Of a stretch of 8,405 nt of DNA, positions 1 through 6,882 are shown one piece after another (position 1 is the stretch's first letter; each line of letters starts with the position of its first letter). The DNA is taken from positions 1 to 8,405 of the forward strand of contig JAHQVR010000274.1 of NCBI GenBank assembly GCA_019634245.1. The letters are read 5' to 3'. Source of the stretch: Gammaproteobacteria bacterium (lineage in GTDB: Bacteria > Pseudomonadota > Gammaproteobacteria > Granulosicoccales > Granulosicoccaceae). The notes beneath the pieces were generated by a model that ran no database searches, had not been told where the DNA came from, and worked only from the letters and a program-made list of their open reading frames with translations. Position numbers and translations under genes: made by a program.

Positions 1-1
1 A

Positions 2-535
2 TCGCAAGGCAATAAACTGTTTGGTGCTGCGTTACTGCGCAAATCTGACCTTAGTACTTATCTTGCAGAAACCAACAATGAGCTGGAAAATCCACTTTGG
101 CACGGAGAAATGCACCTGTTAAAACGCTATTACGAAGTGGGGGAGGCAATACGTGAGCCTGTTGAAGATCTTTTGTTTTTATCCACTCATGAGCCATGCA
201 GCTTATGCCTATCAGCCATCACTTGGACTGGTTTTGATAATTTTTACTATTTTTTTACCTATCAGGACTCACGAGACGCCTTTGACATTCCGCACGATCT
301 AAAGATTCTGGAGGAAGTGTTCAATATCGGTGAAGAAGGCTATCGCCACAACAATGCCTTCTGGAAAAGCACGGGCATTAAATCCATGATTCAGGCGCTT
401 AAAAAAAGCAAAGGAGTCGATCAGAGCGATCTCTCAAAGCTCGACTCCCAAAGCCTCAGATTAGAACAAGCTTACACTGTGTTGTCCCAGCGTTATCAAG
501 AAGACAAACCAAACAACACGATTCCGTTCAGCTGA
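2..535 (+). CDS. Nucleoside/nucleobase deaminase, cytidine-deaminase fold (5' end outside window)
   Basis: This is a zinc-dependent hydrolytic deaminase of the CDA/tRNA-adenosine-deaminase superfamily. The open frame runs in from the left edge, so the start is not visible. An internal ATG at 110 cannot be the true start, because the zinc-ligand motif HGE lies just before it (visible residues His34 and Glu36). The second motif, PCSLC, places two Cys ligands at visible residues 66 and 69. Together these give the family's one-His, two-Cys zinc site, with Glu36 as the proton shuttle. The visible part is 177 residues, with a long C-terminal tail after the second motif that is rich in aromatic and then polar residues. 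The exact substrate (cytosine, guanine, a nucleoside or a modified base) cannot be read from these motifs. The stop is 13 bp from the end of the convergent fusion gene, and I see no terminator hairpin between them. The deaminase fold is secure; the substrate is unknown. Confidence 0.88.
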   Translation, partial: SQGNKLFGAALLRKSDLSTYLAETNNELENPLWHGEMHLLKRYYEVGEAIREPVEDLLFLSTHEPCSLCLSAITWTGFDNFYYFFTYQDSRDAFDIPHDLKILEEVFNIGEEGYRHNNAFWKSTGIKSMIQALKKSKGVDQSDLSKLDSQSLRLEQAYTVLSQRYQEDKPNNTIPFS

Positions 536-548
536 ACACAGCAGTGGC

Positions 549-2846
549 TCAATTTCGCAACACACCACCCACATGCAGCATGTGATGTATCCGAGCCCGA
601 GTTTCAGGTGTTTTTGCTAATCGGACAAAGGCTGCTCGCTCGCGAGCATATAGCTCATCTTCCGTGGCTTCAACAGGCTGATCAGTATCGCTGGTTACAA
701 TGGTTGCAATCTCCATAGCCACAGTTTTATCGTGTGGGAAAAAATCTCCTCGCTGAATACCTTCATCCATAAATTCAGCCATTCGAGACTTTATACTGCC
801 TCCAGCCAGAATAATCTTGGGTTCAGAAGGGGGCTGGTAACCCGTTGCAAGGGTATCAATGAGTTGAACCGCTTGTGTGTATAGCCTATCTCGATTCATC
901 ACGCTGTGATCAACCGACTCTCTGAAATAGCCAAGTTTTAGAGCCTGTTCTGGCGAGCTGGCCGTTGCACCATAGCCAATATTCATCCAAGTTTGCCAAG
1001 CGGCCTGATCCCAATCACCCTGTGTTTGATACCACCGAAGGTAGGTTTCTTTTACACCGCCGCCTCCGGGCACAAGACCTACAGCTGACTCCACCAAACC
1101 CAATACCGAGTTACTATGGACCACCAATTCATCACAATGCATCAACACTTCAAAACCACCTCCGAGCGATAGTCCTGAAGGCGCACCAACCACTGGCACA
1201 TCGGTGTATTTGAGCGCTTTTACGGCACTCTGAAATCGAGCTAGAAATTCATCGATACCAGACCAATCCTCGGCGTCAATCAACGCCAGGAAGGCATTGA
1301 GATCTACTCCGGCGGAATAATGCTGAGCATCGTTATGTACGATGATACCCCGACCCGGATTCTGTACCGCACTTGCCACTATGCGCATTGAGTCATCGGT
1401 TAACGCATTCGCCTTAGAGTGGAACTCAATTAAGCGACAATCGTTTTCGATTTCATAGAGGCTGGCTGCAACATTCGAGTCTAGCGGTGTCAGGGTGCGG
1501 CGTGTCAGGTGAAAACGAACGACGCCCTCCGGTAACGCTATGGGCGCAACTTGCCCATCTGCCAAGCGTATGCTCAGTTGCCGATTAGACACTGAGTAAA
1601 ATGGATGAGTATTTTTCAATGCCGCTGGCACATCACGACCGGTAGCTGCAAGCATAGCGGCTACCTTGTCTGCACCAATCGCATCAATCATTTCAAAAGG
1701 CCCGCGAATCCAGTTAAAGCCAAGCTTCATTGCATCGTCAATCGCTTGAGGCGATTCTGTCACTTCTCCTAGCAGGCTGGCAGCGTAACCGAGCACACGA
1801 CCTAAAACATTGCGAGAAAACAGTGCCTCAGCATCATTACCCTCTATCAAACCAGTCAGCGGTTCGTTTTGCTCTGCTAACGCAATGGCAGCCATTTGAG
1901 CTCGAACAGGAAGTTCTTCGGCAGCGGTAGAATAGTCGCCTGAACCAAGATCTCGAGCCAATCGCACACCATCCTCGTCTTTGTAAAAACCGCCTCCGCC
2001 TTTCTCGCCTGTCAGACCAGCACTGATCATGGAATTGATCATGTCGTTCTCTGCACCGACCTCATGAAAGGCATCCCCATCAGGCAAAATGCTTCGTAAC
2101 GATCGCACCACATCGGCCATCAGATCAATGCCAATGAGGTCATAAAGGCCAAACACGCCTGTCTTCGGGATACCCATCGGGCGACCCATCAATGCATCAG
2201 CGGTTTCTATAGCTAGTTTGTTGCGGATCGCCTCGTCGATACCGACCTGCAGAGCAAACACCCCTACCCTATTACCCAGAAAACCGGGGGTATCCGCGCA
2301 GCGAACAACGCCCTTACCCAACTCACGATCGTTAAAGTCAGCCAGCTTATCGATGATGTGTGGATCTGTATTTTCACCACGCACCAACTCCAATAAACGC
2401 ATGTATCTCACTGGATTAAAATAGTGAGTGATGGCAAAACGTCGCTGGAATTCCAGTGGCATGCCTTCCACCAATACCGCAATGGGAATCGTCGATGTAT
2501 TCGACGTCACGACACACTGTGCACACGTGACTTCATGCAGCCTTTGATAGAGCGCTTTTTTGATATCCAACCGTTCCACCACTGCTTCAACGACCCAATC
2601 CGCCGAAGCGAGTTCTGCAAAATCATCCTCAGTGTTTCCAATGGCGATGTTCTCAACCATTCGCTTGTGATGAAGCGCTGGAGGATCAGAGCTTATCAAT
2701 CGCTGCAACGCTCGCTCAGTCACATCATTGCGTCCTTGTTCGCCAGGTAAATCCAAGAGCAGCACTCGGTGCCCTGCATTTGCGATTTGCCCAGCAATTC
2801 CAGACCCCATGGTGCCGGCGCCGATAACCACGATTTTCTTAAACAT
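549..2846 (-). CDS. Bifunctional 3-hydroxyacyl-CoA dehydrogenase / enoyl-CoA hydratase (HAD N-terminal, crotonase C-terminal)
   Basis: The protein has 765 residues and should carry out two successive beta-oxidation steps in the cytoplasm: hydration of an enoyl-CoA and NAD-dependent oxidation of the 3-hydroxyacyl-CoA. The N-terminal Rossmann fold shows GAGTMG at 9-14. The dehydrogenase dyad is His141 (THYFNP) and Glu153 (LLELV), with the 12-residue spacing usual for this family. A second helical dehydrogenase region follows to about 420. The crotonase domain covers roughly 465-700, with an oxyanion-hole segment SAGVDL at 511-516 and both catalytic acids, Glu566 (GGGFE) and Glu586, 20 residues apart as in enoyl-CoA hydratases. 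The domain order is opposite to FadB/FadJ and resembles Bacillus FadN. I chose ATG at 2846, where the Rossmann strand begins and an AGGG lies a few bases upstream. An ATG at 2900 would add 18 residues overlapping the preceding gene. It lies 17 bp after the demethylase gene, so the two are probably cotranscribed. The acyl substrate is unknown. Confidence 0.9.
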   Translation of the reverse strand: MFKKIVVIGAGTMGSGIAGQIANAGHRVLLLDLPGEQGRNDVTERALQRLISSDPPALHHKRMVENIAIGNTEDDFAELASADWVVEAVVERLDIKKALYQRLHEVTCAQCVVTSNTSTIPIAVLVEGMPLEFQRRFAITHYFNPVRYMRLLELVRGENTDPHIIDKLADFNDRELGKGVVRCADTPGFLGNRVGVFALQVGIDEAIRNKLAIETADALMGRPMGIPKTGVFGLYDLIGIDLMADVVRSLRSILPDGDAFHEVGAENDMINSMISAGLTGEKGGGGFYKDEDGVRLARDLGSGDYSTAAEELPVRAQMAAIALAEQNEPLTGLIEGNDAEALFSRNVLGRVLGYAASLLGEVTESPQAIDDAMKLGFNWIRGPFEMIDAIGADKVAAMLAATGRDVPAALKNTHPFYSVSNRQLSIRLADGQVAPIALPEGVVRFHLTRRTLTPLDSNVAASLYEIENDCRLIEFHSKANALTDDSMRIVASAVQNPGRGIIVHNDAQHYSAGVDLNAFLALIDAEDWSGIDEFLARFQSAVKALKYTDVPVVGAPSGLSLGGGFEVLMHCDELVVHSNSVLGLVESAVGLVPGGGGVKETYLRWYQTQGDWDQAAWQTWMNIGYGATASSPEQALKLGYFRESVDHSVMNRDRLYTQAVQLIDTLATGYQPPSEPKIILAGGSIKSRMAEFMDEGIQRGDFFPHDKTVAMEIATIVTSDTDQPVEATEDELYARERAAFVRLAKTPETRARIHHMLHVGGVLRN

Positions 2847-2863
2847 ATAGAACCCTAAAAACG

Positions 2864-4009
2864 CTAGGCCACACGGGCTTGCGGTTTGATACTCAGACAA
2901 GGAAAATCGAACGGCAGCGCACAGATCCGTGCCATCGCAGATTCACCGTTGAGCAGACTCACCGATATTTCCTCGCCTATATCGGTTTGCGCATCGAGCA
3001 TGATGGTGGCCAATTGATGTTGATACTTTGGTGACCAGACCTGTGAGCCAACAAAAAATCGTTCGTCATCGTCAATAGGATACTCGCAGAGGGGCATAGC
3101 TCCACTCGGTGCCTTCAAAACCAATCCCGACAATCGCATAGCAGAACCCTCTGAGCGCTCTTTTCTCAACGCTGGGTGGCTCATGCTCGGCAAATCTCGA
3201 TCTAAATGGATAAAGTGCTCCAGCCCAGATTCTAGAGGGCTGTGCCGACTATCCATGTCGTTGCCGTAGGAGAGCAGACTACTTTCCATGCGCTCGATTA
3301 AGTTCGGCGCCCCCGGCCTAACGTTGAGATCCTGACCCGCCTCAAACAGTTCATCGTAGAGCTGCTGGCCCACGCGACCATGATCTACGTAAATTTCAAA
3401 CCCTCCTTGTTTACTCCATCCCGATCTCGCCACCACAAAGGAGTAACTTTTATAAGCCAAATGGGCAAAACGAAAGAAGCGAATATCCTTCACACTCGGA
3501 CCAAACACCCGCTCCATCAACTCATCTGCTTTAGGCCCTTGCACAGCCAACGGCCAAACATCAGGCTCGGTCACGGCAACCGACATGTCGGCGCCAATTG
3601 CGAGGCCCTTAGCCCAGAGCAGCACATCAGAATCGGCCACCGACAGCCACCAATGATGATCACCCATCTTTAGCCCGATGGGGTCGTTTATCAACTTGCC
3701 TTCCTCATCTGCTAACGGCAGATAGACAAACCGACCGATCTCCACATCGGAGATATCTCTGGGGGTCATCCATTGAACTAGCCTATCGGCGTCCCGGCCG
3801 CTGATACTAACCTGCCGCTCTGCCCCCACGTCCCAAACCTGCACGTGTTCACACAAATGCCAGTAGTCGTATTCAAGAGATTCGAATTCAACGGGCAATA
3901 GCATGTGATTATAGGTAGTAAAGGCTTTGGCTCCATGGTCAATCACTCTGGAGGTAAACGGTGTAGAACGTATGCGGCGTGAGATCGCCAGTACGGGGGA
4001 TGTAGTCAT
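2864..4009 (-). CDS. dmdA: DMSP demethylase-type protein, GcvT/aminomethyltransferase fold (DmdA-like)
   Basis: The protein has 381 residues and belongs to the folate-binding GcvT fold. True DmdA moves a methyl group from dimethylsulfoniopropionate to tetrahydrofolate, giving methylmercaptopropionate. Its N-terminal half resembles, from memory, the SAR11 DmdA sequence much more than glycine-cleavage T protein: ISRRIRSTPFT (9-19), YNHMLLPVEFESLE (33-46), HVQVWDV (55-61), ADSDVLLWAKG (125-135) and EPDVWPLAVQGPK (148-160). RSGW..QGGFEIYV (195-208) and LLSYGND (245-251) are further shared blocks. NDP at 108-110 sits where T proteins carry their conserved Asp. The C-terminal GcvT_C part has a WSPKY motif (325-329). 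It is the promoter-proximal gene of a two-gene unit with the dehydrogenase/hydratase fusion. No gcvH or gcvP is nearby, which argues against a role in glycine cleavage. The usual partners dmdB, dmdC and dmdD are not in the window. The fold is certain. DMSP as substrate is an inference, because DmdA-like paralogues of other function exist. Confidence 0.75.
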   Translation of the reverse strand: MTTSPVLAISRRIRSTPFTSRVIDHGAKAFTTYNHMLLPVEFESLEYDYWHLCEHVQVWDVGAERQVSISGRDADRLVQWMTPRDISDVEIGRFVYLPLADEEGKLINDPIGLKMGDHHWWLSVADSDVLLWAKGLAIGADMSVAVTEPDVWPLAVQGPKADELMERVFGPSVKDIRFFRFAHLAYKSYSFVVARSGWSKQGGFEIYVDHGRVGQQLYDELFEAGQDLNVRPGAPNLIERMESSLLSYGNDMDSRHSPLESGLEHFIHLDRDLPSMSHPALRKERSEGSAMRLSGLVLKAPSGAMPLCEYPIDDDERFFVGSQVWSPKYQHQLATIMLDAQTDIGEEISVSLLNGESAMARICALPFDFPCLSIKPQARVA

Positions 4010-4030
4010 GGCTACTTGTTTCTCTTGACT

Positions 4031-4040
4031 CTGTTAACAG
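4031..4040. promoter_or_regulatory. Perfect 10-bp palindrome, candidate operator half of a pair
   Basis: CTGTTAACAG is its own reverse complement. It ends three bases before a second, longer palindrome and lies immediately after the TTGACT at 4025-4030. A protein bound here would block transcription in either direction. The regulator is unknown, and a 10-bp palindrome on its own could be chance. Confidence 0.35.
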
Positions 4041-4043
4041 TAG

Positions 4044-4064
4044 ACGAGCGATTTAATCGCTCGT
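4044..4064. promoter_or_regulatory. Perfect 21-bp palindrome, candidate operator
   Basis: Two perfect 10-bp arms, ACGAGCGATT and AATCGCTCGT, flank a single central T. The AT-rich centre overlaps -10-like sequences on both strands, and the size suits a dimeric helix-turn-helix repressor or activator. The single-base centre makes an RNA hairpin unlikely, because it leaves almost no loop. No T run follows, so it is not a terminator. Which regulator binds, and which operon it serves, cannot be read here. Confidence 0.5.
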
Positions 4065-4121
4065 TGTAGCTCAGGTACACTGCCACTTAACTCAAAATGG
4101 TCATGAGTATTTGCCAGCCGT

Positions 4122-5009
4122 ATGCACTCTGAACAACCACAAATCATCGCCATAGGCGGAATGCACGTGGATGATATTGCAATTCCACTCCGTACGCTGC
4201 GAACAGGCATGTCGATTCCGGTGAAATGGCAAAAACGGGTCGGCGGTGTCGCAGCAAATGCAGCACGTGTCGCGGGTAGATCTGTGAGTACGACCCTCTA
4301 TGCAGCTATAGGGGACGATACTGCTGCCCAGGCTCTTGTGAACGCATTTGCAGAAGATGCCGTAAGGCTGGAGCCAGTCTTATTTCGCGGTCAAGCAACG
4401 GGGCGATATACAGTCGTGCTTGATGAATCCGGAGAGCTGCATATAGGCCTCAGTAGCGTAGAGCTCGCCGAACGGCTTACCTTCAAGTGCATTGAAAACT
4501 TACTTCCGTCACACACTCCTGACGCGGTGATTCTGGATGCCAACTTGTCTGAAGACGCACTTGTTGGCCTAACCACATACTTCGAACACACTGGCGACTG
4601 TTCGATTGTGGCGCTGCCAGTTTCACCAGCCAAAGCAACTAGGCTCATCCACTGTGCTGCGCAAATCGACCTGCTTATATGTAACCGCAATGAGGCGGCA
4701 GAGCTAGCAGGCTCCCTAGACATTCAAGGCATTGCTTTTCAGTTGAATAAGCTTGGCTTCAACAACTGCATTGTGACCGACTCTAGTGAACCAATTACCT
4801 TGCTACGCAACGGATCCATCCGATCGATTGAAATAACCCACAGTGGAGACATTCAGCAGGCCGTCAATGGAGCAGGCGATGCACTGGCCGGCGCTACCAT
4901 TGCCGCATGGACACAAGGCATTGAACTTGAGCAGGCCGTTAAACACTATGGCTTACAAGCAGCCTATGATGTTTTATCCGGTGCTTGGGTAGCTCCAGAG
5001 CTATACTGA
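4122..5009 (+). CDS. psuK: Pseudouridine kinase (PfkB/ribokinase family)
   Basis: The protein has 295 residues, slightly shorter than E. coli PsuK (about 313). It should phosphorylate pseudouridine with ATP to pseudouridine 5'-phosphate in the cytoplasm. The N-terminal strand IIAIGGMHVDD (8-18) is followed by the sugar-binding PfkB signature GGVAANAARVAG (41-52). The C-terminal signature NGAGDALAGA (249-258) supplies the anion hole and the catalytic base Asp253. PfkB kinases accept many sugars. The assignment to pseudouridine rests mainly on the adjacent psuG, since these two genes pair in many bacteria. The ATG at 4122 places the first beta-strand correctly, but no clear Shine-Dalgarno precedes it. 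It is the first gene of the + strand unit, divergent from the demethylase gene. No pseudouridine or nucleoside transporter gene is visible nearby. Confidence 0.88.
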   Translation: MHSEQPQIIAIGGMHVDDIAIPLRTLRTGMSIPVKWQKRVGGVAANAARVAGRSVSTTLYAAIGDDTAAQALVNAFAEDAVRLEPVLFRGQATGRYTVVLDESGELHIGLSSVELAERLTFKCIENLLPSHTPDAVILDANLSEDALVGLTTYFEHTGDCSIVALPVSPAKATRLIHCAAQIDLLICNRNEAAELAGSLDIQGIAFQLNKLGFNNCIVTDSSEPITLLRNGSIRSIEITHSGDIQQAVNGAGDALAGATIAAWTQGIELEQAVKHYGLQAAYDVLSGAWVAPELY

Positions 5010-5053
5010 TCGGTTTTAGCGCACACCCTAAGAATCTTTTAGAACCACTTCCT

Positions 5054-5983
5054 ATGCCAGCAAGCACAGTGATTGCACCAGATGTTCAAAACGCCCTAGC
5101 GAACCAAAGGCCTGTGGTTGCGCTGGAGAGCACGATAATCACCCACGGAATGCCCTTTCCCACAAACGTGGAAACTGCCTTGGAAGTTCAAAATGCCGTT
5201 AGAAGCACCGGTGCTACCCCGGCGACGATCGCAGTTATGGAGGGTGTGTTGCGTATTGGTTTGAGCGACACCGACATAGAGCAAATTGCCCAACAAGAGT
5301 CGGTAATGAAGCTCTCACGGGCTGATTTAGCGATGGCCATATCCACTAAAGCCTACGGATCTACAACCGTTGCGGCGACTATGATCGCAGCGCAGTTGGC
5401 TGGAATACCGGTGTTTGCCACTGGCGGTATCGGTGGAGTGCATCGTGGCGCGGACACGACATGGGATATCTCAGCCGATCTTACTGAACTGGGAAAAACC
5501 AATGTGGCCGTTGTATGCGCTGGACCAAAAGCCATTTTAGACATTCCAAAAACCCTGGAGGTCCTGGAAACCTTGGGGGTGCCAGTGGTCACTTATGGTC
5601 AAACTCATTTACCTGCATTCTGGAGCAAAGACAGCGACATTCTCTCACCGCTTTCGGTGCATACGCTCGCCGAGTTGGTTGCGTTTATACGATCGCGACA
5701 GGAATTGGCTCTCGATGGTGGGGTGCTGATTGCCAACCCGGTGCCCCAGGCCGTAGAGATTCCCTATCAGGAAATAACCCAAACCATCGAACAGGCCATC
5801 GGTGAGTCACAGCACGCGAACGTTACCGGAAAGGCGGTAACTCCTTGGCTACTGGAGCGTATGGAGCAACTGACACAAGGGCGCAGTCTATCCACCAATA
5901 AAGCGCTGATCATCAACAATGCCGTGCTGGCGGGAAAGCTTGCCAAAGCGTTGGCCCGGTATGGGTTTTCAGAGGATCTTTAA
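5054..5983 (+). CDS. psuG: Pseudouridine-5'-phosphate glycosidase
   Basis: The protein has 309 residues, close to E. coli PsuG (312). It reversibly cleaves the C-C glycosidic bond of pseudouridine 5'-phosphate to uracil and ribose 5-phosphate, using a divalent metal. Residues matching the known active site are Glu25 (ALESTIITHGMP), Lys86 (MKLSRADL), Asp142 (TWDISADL, metal), Lys159 (CAGPKAILDI) and Asn282 in TNKALIINNA. Each lies six or seven residues before its E. coli counterpart as I recall the numbering. The catalytic lysine pair is therefore intact. I chose ATG at 5054, which gives a family-like N-terminus 44 bp after psuK. A TTG at 4985 would extend the frame by 23 residues into the end of psuK, with no family resemblance in the extension. 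Neither start has a good Shine-Dalgarno, so translational coupling to psuK is possible. The function is secure. Confidence 0.95.
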   Translation: MPASTVIAPDVQNALANQRPVVALESTIITHGMPFPTNVETALEVQNAVRSTGATPATIAVMEGVLRIGLSDTDIEQIAQQESVMKLSRADLAMAISTKAYGSTTVAATMIAAQLAGIPVFATGGIGGVHRGADTTWDISADLTELGKTNVAVVCAGPKAILDIPKTLEVLETLGVPVVTYGQTHLPAFWSKDSDILSPLSVHTLAELVAFIRSRQELALDGGVLIANPVPQAVEIPYQEITQTIEQAIGESQHANVTGKAVTPWLLERMEQLTQGRSLSTNKALIINNAVLAGKLAKALARYGFSEDL

Positions 5984-6026
5984 ATTTCTGGCCACTGATT
6001 TGTCAAAGTTTCCATAGCCGTTCGTT

Positions 6027-6068
6027 ATCTGATTCAAGGGCGCTAGTCGCTCAACTACACAATCAGAT
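6027..6068 (+). repeat. Inverted repeat in the leader of the outer-membrane protein gene
   Basis: ATCTGATT (6027-6034) and AATCAGAT (6061-6068) are perfect 8-bp arms separated by 26 bp, ending seven bases before the ribosome site GGAG at 6075-6078. They could form a leader hairpin or be a pair of half-sites for a regulator. A weak -35-like TTGTCA lies at 6000-6005, with TTATCT at 6025-6030 overlapping the left arm but 19 bp away. Confidence 0.35.
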
Positions 6069-6085
6069 TCCAACGGAGCAGAACC

Positions 6086-6784
6086 ATGCAACTAGTCAAA
6101 ACACTTACTTTCAGCGCCTTGTTTCTGGCGATTTCAACCGCTTCTCAAGCAGAACCGGGTGGCGGTGTTACAGGCCGCGTACTGGACATGTCAAGCAACC
6201 AGGGCACAGCGGTAGAACCTCTGTATAGAACCTATGACGATGGCAACGAGATGGGTGTGCGTATATCTCACCGATACAACCAGAAACTGATGATGTACGG
6301 CGACTTTGTACAAACAGATAATGACGATCTTGGCGACGGCGATGGATTCGGGGCCGGAGTTTTTTACTTTCTACCTGAAACACTAGACGGATTTGATGTT
6401 GCTGCTCGCGCCAGCTATCACTCGGGCTCTGCGTCCCGAAGTGGGCTCGAGATTCGCTTCGATGACGGAGTTCTACCCAATGTCTCAACCAATATGGACT
6501 TGACTACTTTAAGTGCCGAATTATTATTGAGCCCGGTAAATCCGATTCAAGACAACGGTTTGAGTTGGTACGCGGGCATTGGAGTGGCGAAGGTAGATGC
6601 AGACTTTGGTGTAAAGTCCGGGACCACAACGGTAAATATCGCTGGTGTAACCGGCAAGAACAGTGAAACTGAAATTACAGGCAGCGTCGGTCTTGTGTTA
6701 CCAACGAACTTCGGTTCTGTCTTTGCTGCAGTGGAATATGTGGACGGTTCAGCCTACTCCTTAGGTGCACGATACTCGTTCTAG
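6086..6784 (+). CDS. Predicted outer-membrane beta-barrel protein
   Basis: The protein has 232 residues. A Sec signal peptide is clear: Lys5, a hydrophobic stretch from about 6 to 17, and a likely cleavage after SQA at 20-22, leaving a mature protein of about 210 residues starting EPGGG. The mature part alternates polar and hydrophobic residues in short strands separated by Gly/Asp/Asn-rich turns (for example the Asp-rich loop near 73-83), and it ends in ARYSF. A C-terminal Phe on the last strand is the usual signal for the BAM assembly machine. The size suits an 8- to 10-stranded barrel of the OmpA/OmpW/YfaZ kind, but I cannot name the family. GGAG at 6075-6078 with a 7-bp spacer fixes the start. 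The 102-bp gap after psuG suggests its own promoter. It is convergent with the phosphodiesterase gene. Its role is unknown. Confidence 0.8.
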   Translation: MQLVKTLTFSALFLAISTASQAEPGGGVTGRVLDMSSNQGTAVEPLYRTYDDGNEMGVRISHRYNQKLMMYGDFVQTDNDDLGDGDGFGAGVFYFLPETLDGFDVAARASYHSGSASRSGLEIRFDDGVLPNVSTNMDLTTLSAELLLSPVNPIQDNGLSWYAGIGVAKVDADFGVKSGTTTVNIAGVTGKNSETEITGSVGLVLPTNFGSVFAAVEYVDGSAYSLGARYSF

Positions 6785-6802
6785 GTCTTAAAACAATAAA
6801 TA

Positions 6803-6852
6803 CTCGGCAGCTTGGGGCGCGGGCAAACAGCCCTGTCCTCCAAGTTGCCGAG
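6803..6852. terminator. Hairpin terminator between convergent genes
   Basis: CTCGGCAGCTTGG (6803-6815) pairs with CCAAGTTGCCGAG (6840-6852) as a 13-bp stem with one G-T wobble. The intervening 24 bases contain a small inner stem, GGGC-AAACA-GCCC. Read on the minus strand, the stem is followed by a T-rich tail (6802 down to 6789), so it best terminates the phosphodiesterase gene, whose stop lies about 30 bases upstream. On the + strand, only CTAGCTTTAAG follows, so termination of the barrel-protein gene would be weaker. Confidence 0.75.
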
Positions 6853-6882
6853 CTAGCTTTAAGAAGCCGGCATATTGAGACC

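Larger units (their letters stand above)
4010..4121. promoter_or_regulatory. Divergent control region between dmdA-like gene and psuK
   Basis: This 112-bp gap separates two outward-facing genes and must hold both promoters. No consensus promoter stands out. On the + strand, TTGACT at 4025-4030 is a good -35 match, but the nearest -10-like TTTAAT (4052-4057) is 21 bp away, which is too far. TTGTAG (4064-4069) followed 17 bp later by TTAACT (4087-4092) is a weak alternative. The minus strand has TTAAAT over the same AT-rich centre. Neither gene has a convincing Shine-Dalgarno sequence. Two palindromes in this gap are listed separately. Confidence 0.5.

Noticed and set aside
110..535. Deaminase as a complete gene starting at ATG 110
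   Set aside because: The zinc-binding His and catalytic Glu lie upstream of this ATG in the same open frame, so the gene starts to the left of the window.
570..584. 15-bp palindrome CACATGCAGCATGTG near the 3' end of the fusion gene
   Set aside because: It lies inside the coding sequence (His/Met/Leu codons), has no T run and almost no loop, so it is neither a terminator nor a likely operator.
965..1213. Plus-strand open frame of 82 codons inside the fusion gene, with similar frames at 1730-1930, 2218-2424 and 2424-2750
   Set aside because: They are antisense to a strongly supported gene, have no recognisable motifs and no Shine-Dalgarno, and are typical shadow frames.
2847..2900. Upstream ATG at 2900 adding 18 residues to the dehydrogenase-hydratase fusion
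   Set aside because: The extension overlaps the end of the preceding gene, has no family resemblance, and the ATG at 2846 begins right at the Rossmann strand with an AGGG upstream.
4064..4110. tRNA-like D-arm sequence TGTAGCTCAGGTA in the divergent gap
   Set aside because: No acceptor stem, anticodon arm or T-arm (GTTCGA-type) sequence follows, and only about 50 bp remain before psuK.
4985..5053. TTG start at 4985 for psuG, overlapping psuK
   Set aside because: The extra 23 residues do not resemble PsuG N-termini, and the ATG at 5054 gives a length matching the family.
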